Source: Lachnospiraceae bacterium (GTDB lineage Bacteria > Bacillota > Clostridia > Lachnospirales > Lachnospiraceae). Taken from it: a DNA stretch of 39,724 nt. The notes below the pieces were generated by a model. It ran no database searches, had not been told where the DNA came from, and saw nothing but the letters and a program-made list of their open reading frames with translations. A program made the translations under genes and the position numbers. Location: positions 1-39,724 of the forward strand of contig JAEEZH010000058.1 in NCBI GenBank assembly GCA_016288495.1. Direction: 5' to 3'. Positions 9,398 through 16,458 of this stretch are shown one piece after another. The stretch's first letter is position 1. Each line of letters begins with the position of its first letter.

Positions 9398-10075
9398 ATG
9401 GAACCTTCAGTCGTAAAAAAGATGTCATTATCTTTTTCGATGATGATCTTTATCGCTTCACTATGCTTTTCATCCGCCTTTGTTGTCATGGGTGATGAAC
9501 TGGCTGAGGAGACCGACGGAGTGATGACCGAGGATGAGGCGGAAAAGGATAAAAGCTCGTCTTCTTCGACTTATCAGCGCCCGAAGGAACAGAAAGCAGT
9601 GGAATATACGGATGCCGATCTTAAGAAAAATACACAGATCGCTGATTCCTATAAAGCGATCATCTACGGAAATGAGGACTGGGATGATGTGGGCCCTGCA
9701 GTGGACGACGAGTATGGCGGACTTTCCGTCAAGGATTATAATGCTCTGGTGCGCATGACCTATGCGGAAGCCGGCGGAGAGGGAGAAGAGGGCATGCTCC
9801 TGGTGGCAAATGTGATCCTGAACCGCATGAAGAGTTATAAATATCCGGTTACGGTTTCGGCGGTCATATCACAGACCGGTCAGTTCCAGCCCTATGCAAA
9901 CGGCAGGTATTCCGAGGTGGAGCCCGATGCGGCTGCAGTCAGGGCAGTAAAGAGGGCGCTTTCCGGTGAGAATAACGCACCGGGCGTGCTGTATTTCAAA
10001 AGTGTCAATTCCAACGCCGTATGGTCGAACAAAGAAGTGGCATTCAGGTATAAGAATCATATCTTCTATTATTGA
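9398..10075 (+). CDS. secreted cell-wall hydrolase, SleB/CwlJ type
   Basis: The protein (225 residues) has an N-terminal hydrophobic segment, MSLSFSMMIFIASLCFSSAF, that serves as signal peptide or anchor. An acidic Ser-rich linker follows to about residue 100. The C-terminal Hydrolase_2 domain starts at LVRMTYAEAGGEGEEGMLLV, with the catalytic Glu in the YAEAGGE segment, and ends with the conserved FKSVNSNAVW and FRYKNHIFYY. Family members are peptidoglycan hydrolases that include spore-cortex lytic enzymes. Whether this one acts on spores or vegetative wall cannot be told. The ATG directly follows the plsY stop, with AGGAG 12 bases upstream inside plsY. Confidence 0.88.
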   Translation: MEPSVVKKMSLSFSMMIFIASLCFSSAFVVMGDELAEETDGVMTEDEAEKDKSSSSSTYQRPKEQKAVEYTDADLKKNTQIADSYKAIIYGNEDWDDVGPAVDDEYGGLSVKDYNALVRMTYAEAGGEGEEGMLLVANVILNRMKSYKYPVTVSAVISQTGQFQPYANGRYSEVEPDAAAVRAVKRALSGENNAPGVLYFKSVNSNAVWSNKEVAFRYKNHIFYY

Positions 10076-10155
10076 AAAATGGCCGACCTGTGTATCGTAT
10101 GATCATGGGCGGGAGTGTATGCATTAAGGATTTTGGATTAAGGGAGGATTCAGAG

Positions 10156-11175
10156 ATGATCGATTCTGAGGCAGTACGTATAGGTATAATAGGTGCAGGC
10201 AGCTGGGGTACGGCTCTGGCGTGGCATCTTTCAAATAAGGGACATTTTGTCACCATGTGGTCATCTCTGGCCGATGAGATAGATACACTGACGGAGCACC
10301 GTGAGCATATCAAAAAACTCCCTGGAGTGAAGCTTCCCGAGAATGTTTCCTTCACCTCCGTGATCTCCGAGGCGATAAATGATATGAAACTGGTCATAGT
10401 GGCCGTTCCTTCGCCCTACATCAGAAGCACGGCTAAGGAAATGAAGGAATATGTGACGGACGGACAGATAGTCGTAAACGTGGCAAAGGGTATAGAAGAA
10501 AGTACCCTGATGACGTTGTCGGCCATAATCCAGGAGGAGATACCCCAGGCAAAGGTGGCTGTGCTCACAGGCCCTACCCACGCCGAGGAGGTGGGAAAGG
10601 GAATGCCCACCGTGATCGTGGCCGGCTGCAGGGAACACGAAGTGGCAAAGCAGATCCAGGATATCTTCATGAGCGAGAGCCTGAGAGTATATTCCAATAC
10701 CGATGTACTGGGAATGGAAACGGGAGCAGCCCTCAAAAACGTCATAGCCCTTGCGTCCGGAGTGGCGGACGGAATAGGCTGCGGAGACAATCTTAAGGCC
10801 GCGCTTATCACCAGGGGAATACATGAGATGGTAAGGCTGGGCGTGGCCATGGGCTGTAATGCTGAAACCTTTTACGGACTGACGGGACTGGGAGATCTGA
10901 TAGTTACCTGTGCTTCCATGCATTCCAGGAACAGACGTGCCGGTATCCTCATCGGACAGGGCAAATCCGTTCAGGAAGCTATGGATGAAGTGAGCATGGT
11001 GGTAGAGGGCGTTTATGCAGCCAAAGCAGCCCTGAGCCTCGGTAAGAAATACGGTGTGGAGCTTCCCATAGTGGAAGAGATGAACCGGGTGCTCTTTGAA
11101 GGCAAGAGCCCTTCACAGGGACTTGCGGATCTGATGGGCAGATCCAAAAAGCCCGAGACCGATATACCGGTCTGA
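10156..11175 (+). CDS. gpsA: glycerol-3-phosphate dehydrogenase [NAD(P)+]
   Basis: GpsA reduces dihydroxyacetone phosphate to sn-glycerol 3-phosphate for phospholipid synthesis. The Rossmann motif IGIIGAGSWGTALAWHL is near the N-terminus, followed by NVAKGIEE, AVLTGPTHAEEVGKG, GAALKNVIALASGVADG with the catalytic Lys, and GLTGLGDLIVTC. The track extends the gene to a TTG at 10072, but AGGGAGG (10141-10147) lies eight bases before the ATG at 10156. Starting there gives 339 residues, the family's normal size. The upstream 28 codons have no family match and no SD. It sits close downstream of the plsY and hydrolase genes. Confidence 0.95.
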   Translation: MIDSEAVRIGIIGAGSWGTALAWHLSNKGHFVTMWSSLADEIDTLTEHREHIKKLPGVKLPENVSFTSVISEAINDMKLVIVAVPSPYIRSTAKEMKEYVTDGQIVVNVAKGIEESTLMTLSAIIQEEIPQAKVAVLTGPTHAEEVGKGMPTVIVAGCREHEVAKQIQDIFMSESLRVYSNTDVLGMETGAALKNVIALASGVADGIGCGDNLKAALITRGIHEMVRLGVAMGCNAETFYGLTGLGDLIVTCASMHSRNRRAGILIGQGKSVQEAMDEVSMVVEGVYAAKAALSLGKKYGVELPIVEEMNRVLFEGKSPSQGLADLMGRSKKPETDIPV

Positions 11176-11187
11176 TATAATTTGTTC

Positions 11188-11217
11188 TTGACATACAGGC
11201 ATTACCTGTGATATCAT
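11188..11217 (+). promoter_or_regulatory. infC operon promoter (extended -10)
   Basis: TTGACA (11188-11193) is separated by 18 bases from TATCAT (11212-11217), which is preceded by TGA, forming an extended -10. The spacer holds an inverted repeat ACAGG-CATTA-CCTGT (11195-11209) that could be an operator or coincidence. It drives infC-rpmI-rplT. Confidence 0.75.
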
Positions 11218-11224
11218 GCCTTTT

Positions 11225-11410
11225 GTTGTGTGTTGTCACACAGTTACAGGAAAGCAGAGTATCCCTCTCACCCGCCGGCTCAGCCGGGCGGCGTTAATAC
11301 TGATTGAGATCTTATCCGATCTTTATGGTCGGGTTTATCGGACGGTATATTCATGAGACGGATACGTATGTATCCGTTTTATTTTGTATTTTTTGATGGA
11401 GGGTAGGACA
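11225..11410 (+). promoter_or_regulatory. structured leader of infC-rpmI-rplT (attenuation candidate)
   Basis: The ~185-base leader contains successive hairpins: GTGTG-TTGT-CACAC, a GC-rich CCGCCGGCT/AGCCGGGCGG stem with a bulge, TCCGAT/ATCGGA, and a terminator just before the infC SD. In Bacillus this operon is controlled by ribosomal protein L20 binding a leader and promoting premature termination. The position and the terminator suggest an equivalent control here. A specific Rfam class was not verified. Confidence 0.6.
11358..11390 (+). terminator. leader terminator (attenuator) before infC
   Basis: ACGGATAC (11358-11365), loop GTAT and GTATCCGT (11370-11377) form a perfect 8-bp stem followed by TTTATTTTG. 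It ends shortly before the infC SD (11398-11402), so it can only be an attenuator or a terminator for the leader, not for gpsA. Confidence 0.8.
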
Positions 11411-11917
11411 ATTAACGACTTAATGATCAACGAGCAGATCAGGGACAGGGAAGTCCGGGTGATCGGCGAAGACGGCGAACAGCTGGGAATCATGTCGGCA
11501 GCTCAGGCGAGGGATCTGGCAGCTCAGGCAGGGGTGGATCTGGTAAAGATAGCTCCCCAGGCGCAGCCGCCTGTATGCAGGATCGTCGATTACGGCAAGT
11601 TCAGGTACGAACAGAGCCGTAAGCAGAAGGAAGCCAAGAAAAAGCAGAAGGTCATAGAGGTAAAGGAGATAAGGATGTCTCCCAATATTGACACCAACGA
11701 CCTGAACACAAAGGTCTCGGCGGCCAGGAAGTTCCTGGAGAAGGGAAACAGAGTAAAGGTTACTCTGCGCTTCCGGGGACGTGAGATGGCTCATATGCAG
11801 TCCGCAAAGCATATTTTGGATGAGTTTGCCGAGGCGCTCTCCGAAATAGCCACCATCGAAAAGGAACCTAAGGTAGAGGGAAGAAACATGACAATGTTTT
11901 TGACCGAAAAGAAATAA
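11411..11917 (+). CDS. infC: translation initiation factor IF-3 (AUU start)
   Basis: IF-3 binds the 30S subunit, keeps 50S off and checks start codons. The 168-residue product has the N-domain ([18 protein letters not shown], then [19 protein letters not shown]), the Lys-rich linker, and the C-domain ([13 protein letters not shown]). The track start (TTG 11384) lies in the leader terminator's T-tract and cannot be right. GGAGG (11398-11402) is spaced eight bases from an ATT at 11411, which opens the frame as I-N-D-L-M-I-N-E-Q. The next ATG (11423) is 20 bases from the SD. AUU starts are known for infC in other bacteria, where IF-3 represses its own translation. Confidence 0.9.
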   Translation: MNDLMINEQIRDREVRVIGEDGEQLGIMSAAQARDLAAQAGVDLVKIAPQAQPPVCRIVDYGKFRYEQSRKQKEAKKKQKVIEVKEIRMSPNIDTNDLNTKVSAARKFLEKGNRVKVTLRFRGREMAHMQSAKHILDEFAEALSEIATIEKEPKVEGRNMTMFLTEKK

Positions 11918-11936
11918 TTTATGGAGGTTGATAATC

Positions 11937-12137
11937 ATGCCTAAGATTAAAACAAACAGATCAGCAGCGAAGCGTTTCAAGGTTACAGGAACCGGAAAGC
12001 TTAAGAGAAACAAGGCTTACAAGCGTCATATTCTCACCAAGAAGTCAGCTAAGACCAAGAGAAATCTGCGTAAGGCCGTTATAATCGACAGCTCGAATTT
12101 TAAGCCCATCAGGAAGATAACTCCTTATTTGCAGTAA
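11937..12137 (+). CDS. rpmI: 50S ribosomal protein L35
   Basis: The 66-residue basic protein begins [18 protein letters not shown], the standard L35 N-terminus, and continues with the [17 protein letters not shown] block. The track starts at TTG 11928, but that lies directly against the GGAGG SD (11923-11927). The ATG at 11937 is nine bases after it and matches the family. It is the second gene of the infC-rpmI-rplT operon. Confidence 0.96.
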   Translation: MPKIKTNRSAAKRFKVTGTGKLKRNKAYKRHILTKKSAKTKRNLRKAVIIDSSNFKPIRKITPYLQ

Positions 12138-12182
12138 AGAGAGTTATGAAGATCAGATAGTATTTGGAAAGGAGTTAAGAAA

Positions 12183-12539
12183 ATGGCAAGGATCAAAGGC
12201 GGTTTGAACGCAAGAAAGAAGCATAACAGAGTATTAAAACTGGCAAAGGGTTACAGAGGAGCCAGATCGAATCAGTACAGAATTGCAAAGCAGTCTGTGA
12301 TGAGGGCGCTGGCAGAGTCATACAGGGGACGCAAGGAGAGAAAGCGTCAGATGAGAACTCTGTGGATCGCCCGTATAAATGCAGCAGCGAGGATAAATGG
12401 TTTGTCCTACAGCAAATTCATGTTTGGATTAAAAGCTGCCGGAGTGGAGATCAACAGAAAGATGCTGGCAGAGATGGCAGTAAACGATCCCGAAGGATTC
12501 AAGAGTCTGGCCGACCTGGCAAAAGAAAAGGTTGCATAA
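12183..12539 (+). CDS. rplT: 50S ribosomal protein L20
   Basis: The 118-residue product begins [18 protein letters not shown] and contains [17 protein letters not shown] and [19 protein letters not shown], all diagnostic of L20. L20 binds 23S rRNA early in assembly and, in Bacillus, also represses its own operon through the infC leader, so it is the likely regulator here. An AAAGGAG SD precedes the ATG. A terminator follows. Confidence 0.97.
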   Translation: MARIKGGLNARKKHNRVLKLAKGYRGARSNQYRIAKQSVMRALAESYRGRKERKRQMRTLWIARINAAARINGLSYSKFMFGLKAAGVEINRKMLAEMAVNDPEGFKSLADLAKEKVA

Positions 12540-12549
12540 ACTCTGAAAG

Positions 12550-12584
12550 AAGACCGCTCCACTTCATGAAGGTTGGGCGGTCTT
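12550..12584 (+). terminator. intrinsic terminator after rplT
   Basis: AAGACCGC (12550-12557) pairs with GCGGTCTT (12577-12584). The following AATGTTTTAT is only moderately T-rich. It ends the ribosomal operon 12 bases before the next ATG. Confidence 0.7.
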
Positions 12585-12595
12585 AATGTTTTATC

Positions 12596-14077
12596 ATGAA
12601 CAAGAAACAGATTAAAGGCTGGCTCAAGCATGGCGATTTTATACTGATAGATATAATCCTGATGCAGCTGGCCTTTATAATTGCATATTGGCTTCACGAA
12701 GAGCCGGGCAATCCCTATGACGATGAGCGTTATGCTTTTCAGGCCGTGGTCATAGGGTTATGTCAGCTTGTCATCATTCTATTTTCCCAGAATTACAAGA
12801 ATATCCTGAGACGCAGGTGGTTTGACGAGATGATGGCGGTCTGCAGGTATATGGGCGAGATCATCATAGCGGCCCTGCTCTTTATCTTCATCATTCACCG
12901 GTATGAATCCACATCCAGACTTCAGTTTGGTTTCACCTCGGTGCTGTTTATCGTTTTCTCTTATACCTGCCGCTGTCTGCGCAAGGTCATACTGTTCAGG
13001 ACCAGTGCTTCGAAAGCGGAGAACAGGTCTATCATCCTGATCACATCCTATTCGCTGGTCCATGAGGCCCTTCAGGGGCTGACCGCTTCGGACGCTTATA
13101 TAGACTTTAAGGTTAACGGCGTGGTCCTTCTGGATGAACCGAATGAGAACATGGAACAGGAGGCCATAGAGCTGGAGGCACAGCTGGATATCCCGGTGCT
13201 TCCCCTCAATGATGAAGCCATATTTGAGATGGGACACGGCTGGGTGGACGAGGTGTTCATCCTTCAGCCCGACGATCTGCCTTTCCCCAGACAGATCATG
13301 GATGATTTCATGGAGATGGGCATCACCGTGAACTATTCTGTTCCGGCCATCAACAACGATAAGTGGCCTGTGGCGGACATGCGCAAGCTGGGGCGTTTCA
13401 GGGTGCTTACCAACAGCATAAAATTCATATCCGCGGGAGATATGATACTGAAGAGGCTGATGGATATCGCAGGCGGTATTCTCGGCTGTCTTATGACGGG
13501 CATCATTTTTATCTTTATCGCGCCCATCATATATATTAAATCCCCCGGTCCCATATTTTTTAAGCAGGAGAGAGTGGGTCTTAACGGAAAGACCTTTAAA
13601 ATGTATAAATTCCGAAGCATGTATATGGATGCGGAGGAGAGAAAAGCCGCCCTCATGGCCCAGAATAAGGTGGAGGACGGTATGATGTTCAAGATGGACG
13701 ACGATCCGAGGATCATCGGCAGTGAGAAAAAGGATAAGAAGGGACGTCCCGTGGGTATCGGCAATTTTATCCGCCGTACTTCGCTGGATGAATTCCCGCA
13801 GTTCATAAACGTGCTCAAGGGAGACATGTCGCTGGTGGGTACCAGGCCGCCCACATTGGATGAGTGGCAGAAGTATGACATGTCCCACAGAGTGAGGATG
13901 AGTATAAGACCCGGTATCACCGGTATGTGGCAGGTCAGCGGACGCAGCTCCATCACTGACTTTAACGAGGTGGTGAGACTGGACCGCGAATATATAGAAA
14001 ACTGGAAACTGTCGCTGGATATAAAGATCCTGCTCAAGACCGTGGTGGTGGTGATCATGCGAAGCGGGGCTTCATAG
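12596..14077 (+). CDS. polyprenyl-phosphate sugar phosphotransferase (WbaP/BacTransf family)
   Basis: Such enzymes transfer a sugar-phosphate to undecaprenyl phosphate, the first step of exopolysaccharide or capsule assembly. Residues ~10-130 hold four to five hydrophobic segments, followed by a Rossmann-like central region (~140-260). The C-terminal catalytic domain starts at LKRLMDIAGGILGCL and shows GPIFFKQERVGLNGKTF, MYKFRSMY, RTSLDEFPQFINVLKGDMSL and GTRPP. The length (493) is normal for the two-part enzymes. No SD is visible before the ATG, which lies only 12 bases after the rplT terminator. No other polysaccharide genes are nearby, so the sugar cannot be inferred. Confidence 0.9.
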   Translation: MNKKQIKGWLKHGDFILIDIILMQLAFIIAYWLHEEPGNPYDDERYAFQAVVIGLCQLVIILFSQNYKNILRRRWFDEMMAVCRYMGEIIIAALLFIFIIHRYESTSRLQFGFTSVLFIVFSYTCRCLRKVILFRTSASKAENRSIILITSYSLVHEALQGLTASDAYIDFKVNGVVLLDEPNENMEQEAIELEAQLDIPVLPLNDEAIFEMGHGWVDEVFILQPDDLPFPRQIMDDFMEMGITVNYSVPAINNDKWPVADMRKLGRFRVLTNSIKFISAGDMILKRLMDIAGGILGCLMTGIIFIFIAPIIYIKSPGPIFFKQERVGLNGKTFKMYKFRSMYMDAEERKAALMAQNKVEDGMMFKMDDDPRIIGSEKKDKKGRPVGIGNFIRRTSLDEFPQFINVLKGDMSLVGTRPPTLDEWQKYDMSHRVRMSIRPGITGMWQVSGRSSITDFNEVVRLDREYIENWKLSLDIKILLKTVVVVIMRSGAS

Positions 14078-14104
14078 GCGGCATAACCATGGAGGAATGA
14101 TATA

Positions 14105-14608
14105 ATGTCCGAAAGACTGACAAGAGGCGATATAAAAAAGATAGAGGCTGAGATCGAAGAGCGCAAGCTGGTCATCCGGCCCAAGGCGATAGAGGACGTA
14201 AAGGTCACCAGAGCCCAGGGAGACCTGTCCGAGAATTTTGAATATCACGAAGCGAAGCGCTTCAAGAACCAGAATGAGAGCAGGATCAGATATCTGGAAA
14301 AAATGCTCAAGAACGCCCAGATCGTGGATGAGGATTCCAACGAGGATGAAGTGGGGATAAACAACACGGTAACGGTCCTGTTTGAAGAGGACGGTACCCG
14401 GGAGGAATACAGGCTGGTCACTTCCATAAGGGGTGATTCCATGAAGAATCTGGTGTCCATAGAGTCGCCCATAGGACGGGCTCTTCTGGGCAAAAAGGCC
14501 GGAGACAGGGTCAGCGTCAAGGTGAACGACGACTATTCTTATTTCCTTAAGATCTTATCCATAGACAAAACAGGGGACGATGAAGATCTGGAGATCAAAA
14601 AGTTTTAA
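14105..14608 (+). CDS. greA: transcription elongation factor GreA
   Basis: Gre factors enter the RNA polymerase secondary channel and stimulate cleavage of backtracked RNA. The N-terminal coiled coil carries the acidic tip GDLSENFEYHEAKRFKNQNE, with RIRYLEKMLKNAQI completing it. The C-terminal FKBP-like domain has SPIGRALLGKKAGDRVSV, the family signature. The length of 167 is slightly above the usual ~158. GGAGG (14091-14095) lies nine bases before the ATG. Confidence 0.93.
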   Translation: MSERLTRGDIKKIEAEIEERKLVIRPKAIEDVKVTRAQGDLSENFEYHEAKRFKNQNESRIRYLEKMLKNAQIVDEDSNEDEVGINNTVTVLFEEDGTREEYRLVTSIRGDSMKNLVSIESPIGRALLGKKAGDRVSVKVNDDYSYFLKILSIDKTGDDEDLEIKKF

Positions 14609-14649
14609 TTGCCCCGTTTTTCGTAAAAGTGGCAAGTGTTGCCCTGTTG

Positions 14650-14658
14650 TGGTATAAT
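14650..14658 (+). promoter_or_regulatory. extended -10 promoter of the dlt-like operon
   Basis: TG-G-TATAAT (14650-14658) is a perfect extended -10. The sequence 17 bases upstream, TGGCAA, is a poor -35, as extended -10 promoters tolerate. Transcription should begin at about 14665-14667, essentially at the ATG of the next gene, predicting a leaderless mRNA. Confidence 0.7.
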
Positions 14659-14666
14659 AACACGAT

Positions 14667-16205
14667 ATGCAGACAAATATTTTGGAATATCTGGAATACA
14701 GTGCCGGACGGCTTCCCGACAAGGTTGCCTACGGCGACATAAAGGATTCCTTACGCTATGGTGAGCTGCTGGCTCTCTCAAAGCGTATCGGGTCGGTGAT
14801 AGCGCGTTCTCTTGAGGGAGTCAGAGTGCCTGTGCCGGTCTTCCTTAAAAAAAGTCCGGCTGCCCTTGCCGGCTTTTTCGGCGTTCTCTATTCGGGAAAT
14901 GCTTATGTTCCCCTGGATGTGGAGATGCCCGCTGCCAGACTGTCGCTTATCAAAGAGAATCTGAAGCCTGCCCTGGTGCTTACCGATGAGGAGCACAGGG
15001 AGACTGCCTCCGCTGTATTCGGTGAAGATGTCAGGATCCTGACCTGCGAAGAGATCCTCAGGGAAGAAGCGGATGAAGCTTTGCTCGAGGGCATAAGGGG
15101 CAGACATCTGGATACGGATCCGGCTTATGTGCTCTATACTTCGGGATCCACCGGAGTTCCCAAGGGCGTGGTGGTAAGTCACAGAAGCCTTATCGATTAT
15201 ATGGAGAGCTTCTGTCCCGCCGTAGGCGTGAGGGAGGATGATGTGATCGCTTCCCAGGCTCCCTTTTATTTTGACGCCTCATTGATCGATATTTACTGCA
15301 CCCTCAAAATGGGTGCCACTCTTTATATAGTGCCGCTGGAGCATTTCAGCATTCCCATAAGGCTCATGGAGTTTTTACAGGAAAGAGGCATCACCATGAT
15401 CAGATGGGTGCCTTCCGCCATGGGTATAGTTTCCACCTTCAAGGCGTTTAAGTCATTAAGGCCGGACAAATTAAGGCTTATAATCTTCGGTGCCGAATCC
15501 ATGCCGATGAAGTGCTTCAATTACTGGAGAGAGAATTATCCCGAGGCCGATTTTGTGCAGATCTACGGCCCCACGGAGATCACGGGCATATGTACCTATC
15601 ATTTTATAAAGGGAGATGTGTCGGATCTTACTGTCCTGCCCATAGGCAGGGCTTTGAAGAACAGCGGGGTATTCCTGCTGGATGAAAAGGATGAGCTGAT
15701 AGATGAAAAGATGAGCGGACAGGTGGGAGAGATCTGTGTGAAGGGCACCTGCCTGGCCCACGGATATTACAACGATCCCGAGAGGACTGCAGCTTCCTTC
15801 GTGAACAATCCCCTGAACCCGTATTATCCCGAGCGGATATACCGTACCGGTGACATGGCGTCATACAACGGAAAGGGTGAACTTGTCTTTGCGGGACGCA
15901 GGGATTTCCAGATCAAGCACATGGGTCACCGCATCGAACTGGGGGAGATAGAGAACGCTGCCAATTCCCTGGAGGCGGTGAGACGCTGCGCCTGTTTCTT
16001 TGATGAGAAAAAAAACAAGATACATATGGTCTTTGAGCCGGAGTCCGATAAAGAAGCCGGAGCGGATGAGACATATCTTATAAATGCTTTGGGAGAGAGG
16101 CTTCCCAAATATATGATACCGAATGTATTTCACAGTGTGGATTCCCTGCCCCAGACGGCTACCGGCAAGGCAGACAGGGTGAGACTGAAGGAAATGTTTT
16201 TGTAA
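14667..16205 (+). CDS. amino-acid adenylating enzyme, DltA-like
   Basis: This 512-residue AMP-forming ligase should activate an amino acid and load it on the carrier protein encoded next. Motifs in order: LYTSGSTGVPKGVVVSH (~156-172), FDAS with the amino-group-binding Asp at 203, FGAESMP (274-280), YGPTE, YRTGDMASY, FQIKHMGHRIELGEIE and the C-terminal TATGKADR with catalytic Lys501. Overall it most resembles DltA, the D-alanine ligase of lipoteichoic acid modification. However, DltA has FCGE where this protein has FGAE (Gly275), and that Cys helps select D-Ala in DltA. The substrate is therefore open, though Asp203 argues for an alpha-amino acid. No SD precedes the ATG; it is probably leaderless. 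Confidence 0.85.
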   Translation: MQTNILEYLEYSAGRLPDKVAYGDIKDSLRYGELLALSKRIGSVIARSLEGVRVPVPVFLKKSPAALAGFFGVLYSGNAYVPLDVEMPAARLSLIKENLKPALVLTDEEHRETASAVFGEDVRILTCEEILREEADEALLEGIRGRHLDTDPAYVLYTSGSTGVPKGVVVSHRSLIDYMESFCPAVGVREDDVIASQAPFYFDASLIDIYCTLKMGATLYIVPLEHFSIPIRLMEFLQERGITMIRWVPSAMGIVSTFKAFKSLRPDKLRLIIFGAESMPMKCFNYWRENYPEADFVQIYGPTEITGICTYHFIKGDVSDLTVLPIGRALKNSGVFLLDEKDELIDEKMSGQVGEICVKGTCLAHGYYNDPERTAASFVNNPLNPYYPERIYRTGDMASYNGKGELVFAGRRDFQIKHMGHRIELGEIENAANSLEAVRRCACFFDEKKNKIHMVFEPESDKEAGADETYLINALGERLPKYMIPNVFHSVDSLPQTATGKADRVRLKEMFL

Positions 16206-16230
16206 ACGCAGGTTTAGAGGAGGAAAAATT

Positions 16231-16458
16231 ATGAAAGACAGGATTATCGAAATGCTGGAGGCGATCCATCCGGGGATCGATTATGAGACCGCATCTTCTC
16301 TGATCGACGACAGGATACTGGATTCCTTCGATGTGGTATCCCTGGTGGGAGATCTGATGGATGAATTCGACGTGGAGATCGGTGCCGATCTGATGGTGCC
16401 CGAAAACTTTAATTCCGTAGCCGATATAGTGGCTCTTATCGAGGGCCTGGAGGGCTGA
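16231..16458 (+). CDS. acyl/aminoacyl carrier protein, DltC-like
   Basis: This 75-residue acidic protein has the carrier-protein helix-2 motif ILDSFDVVSLV, with Ser32 as the phosphopantetheine attachment site. The tail ENFNSVADIVALIE matches DltC-type carriers. It would receive the aminoacyl group from the upstream ligase and present it to the MBOAT protein. A GAGGAGG SD lies about seven bases before the ATG. Its TGA overlaps the ATG of the MBOAT gene by one base. Confidence 0.9.
   Translation: MKDRIIEMLEAIHPGIDYETASSLIDDRILDSFDVVSLVGDLMDEFDVEIGADLMVPENFNSVADIVALIEGLEG

Noticed and set aside
10072-10155. N-terminal extension of gpsA from TTG 10072
   Set aside because: No SD before the TTG, no family similarity in the added 28 residues, and an ideal SD at the ATG 10156.
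12779-13888. 369-aa minus-strand ORF inside the sugar transferase gene
   Set aside because: Antisense shadow; the + strand frame carries the full BacTransf signature.
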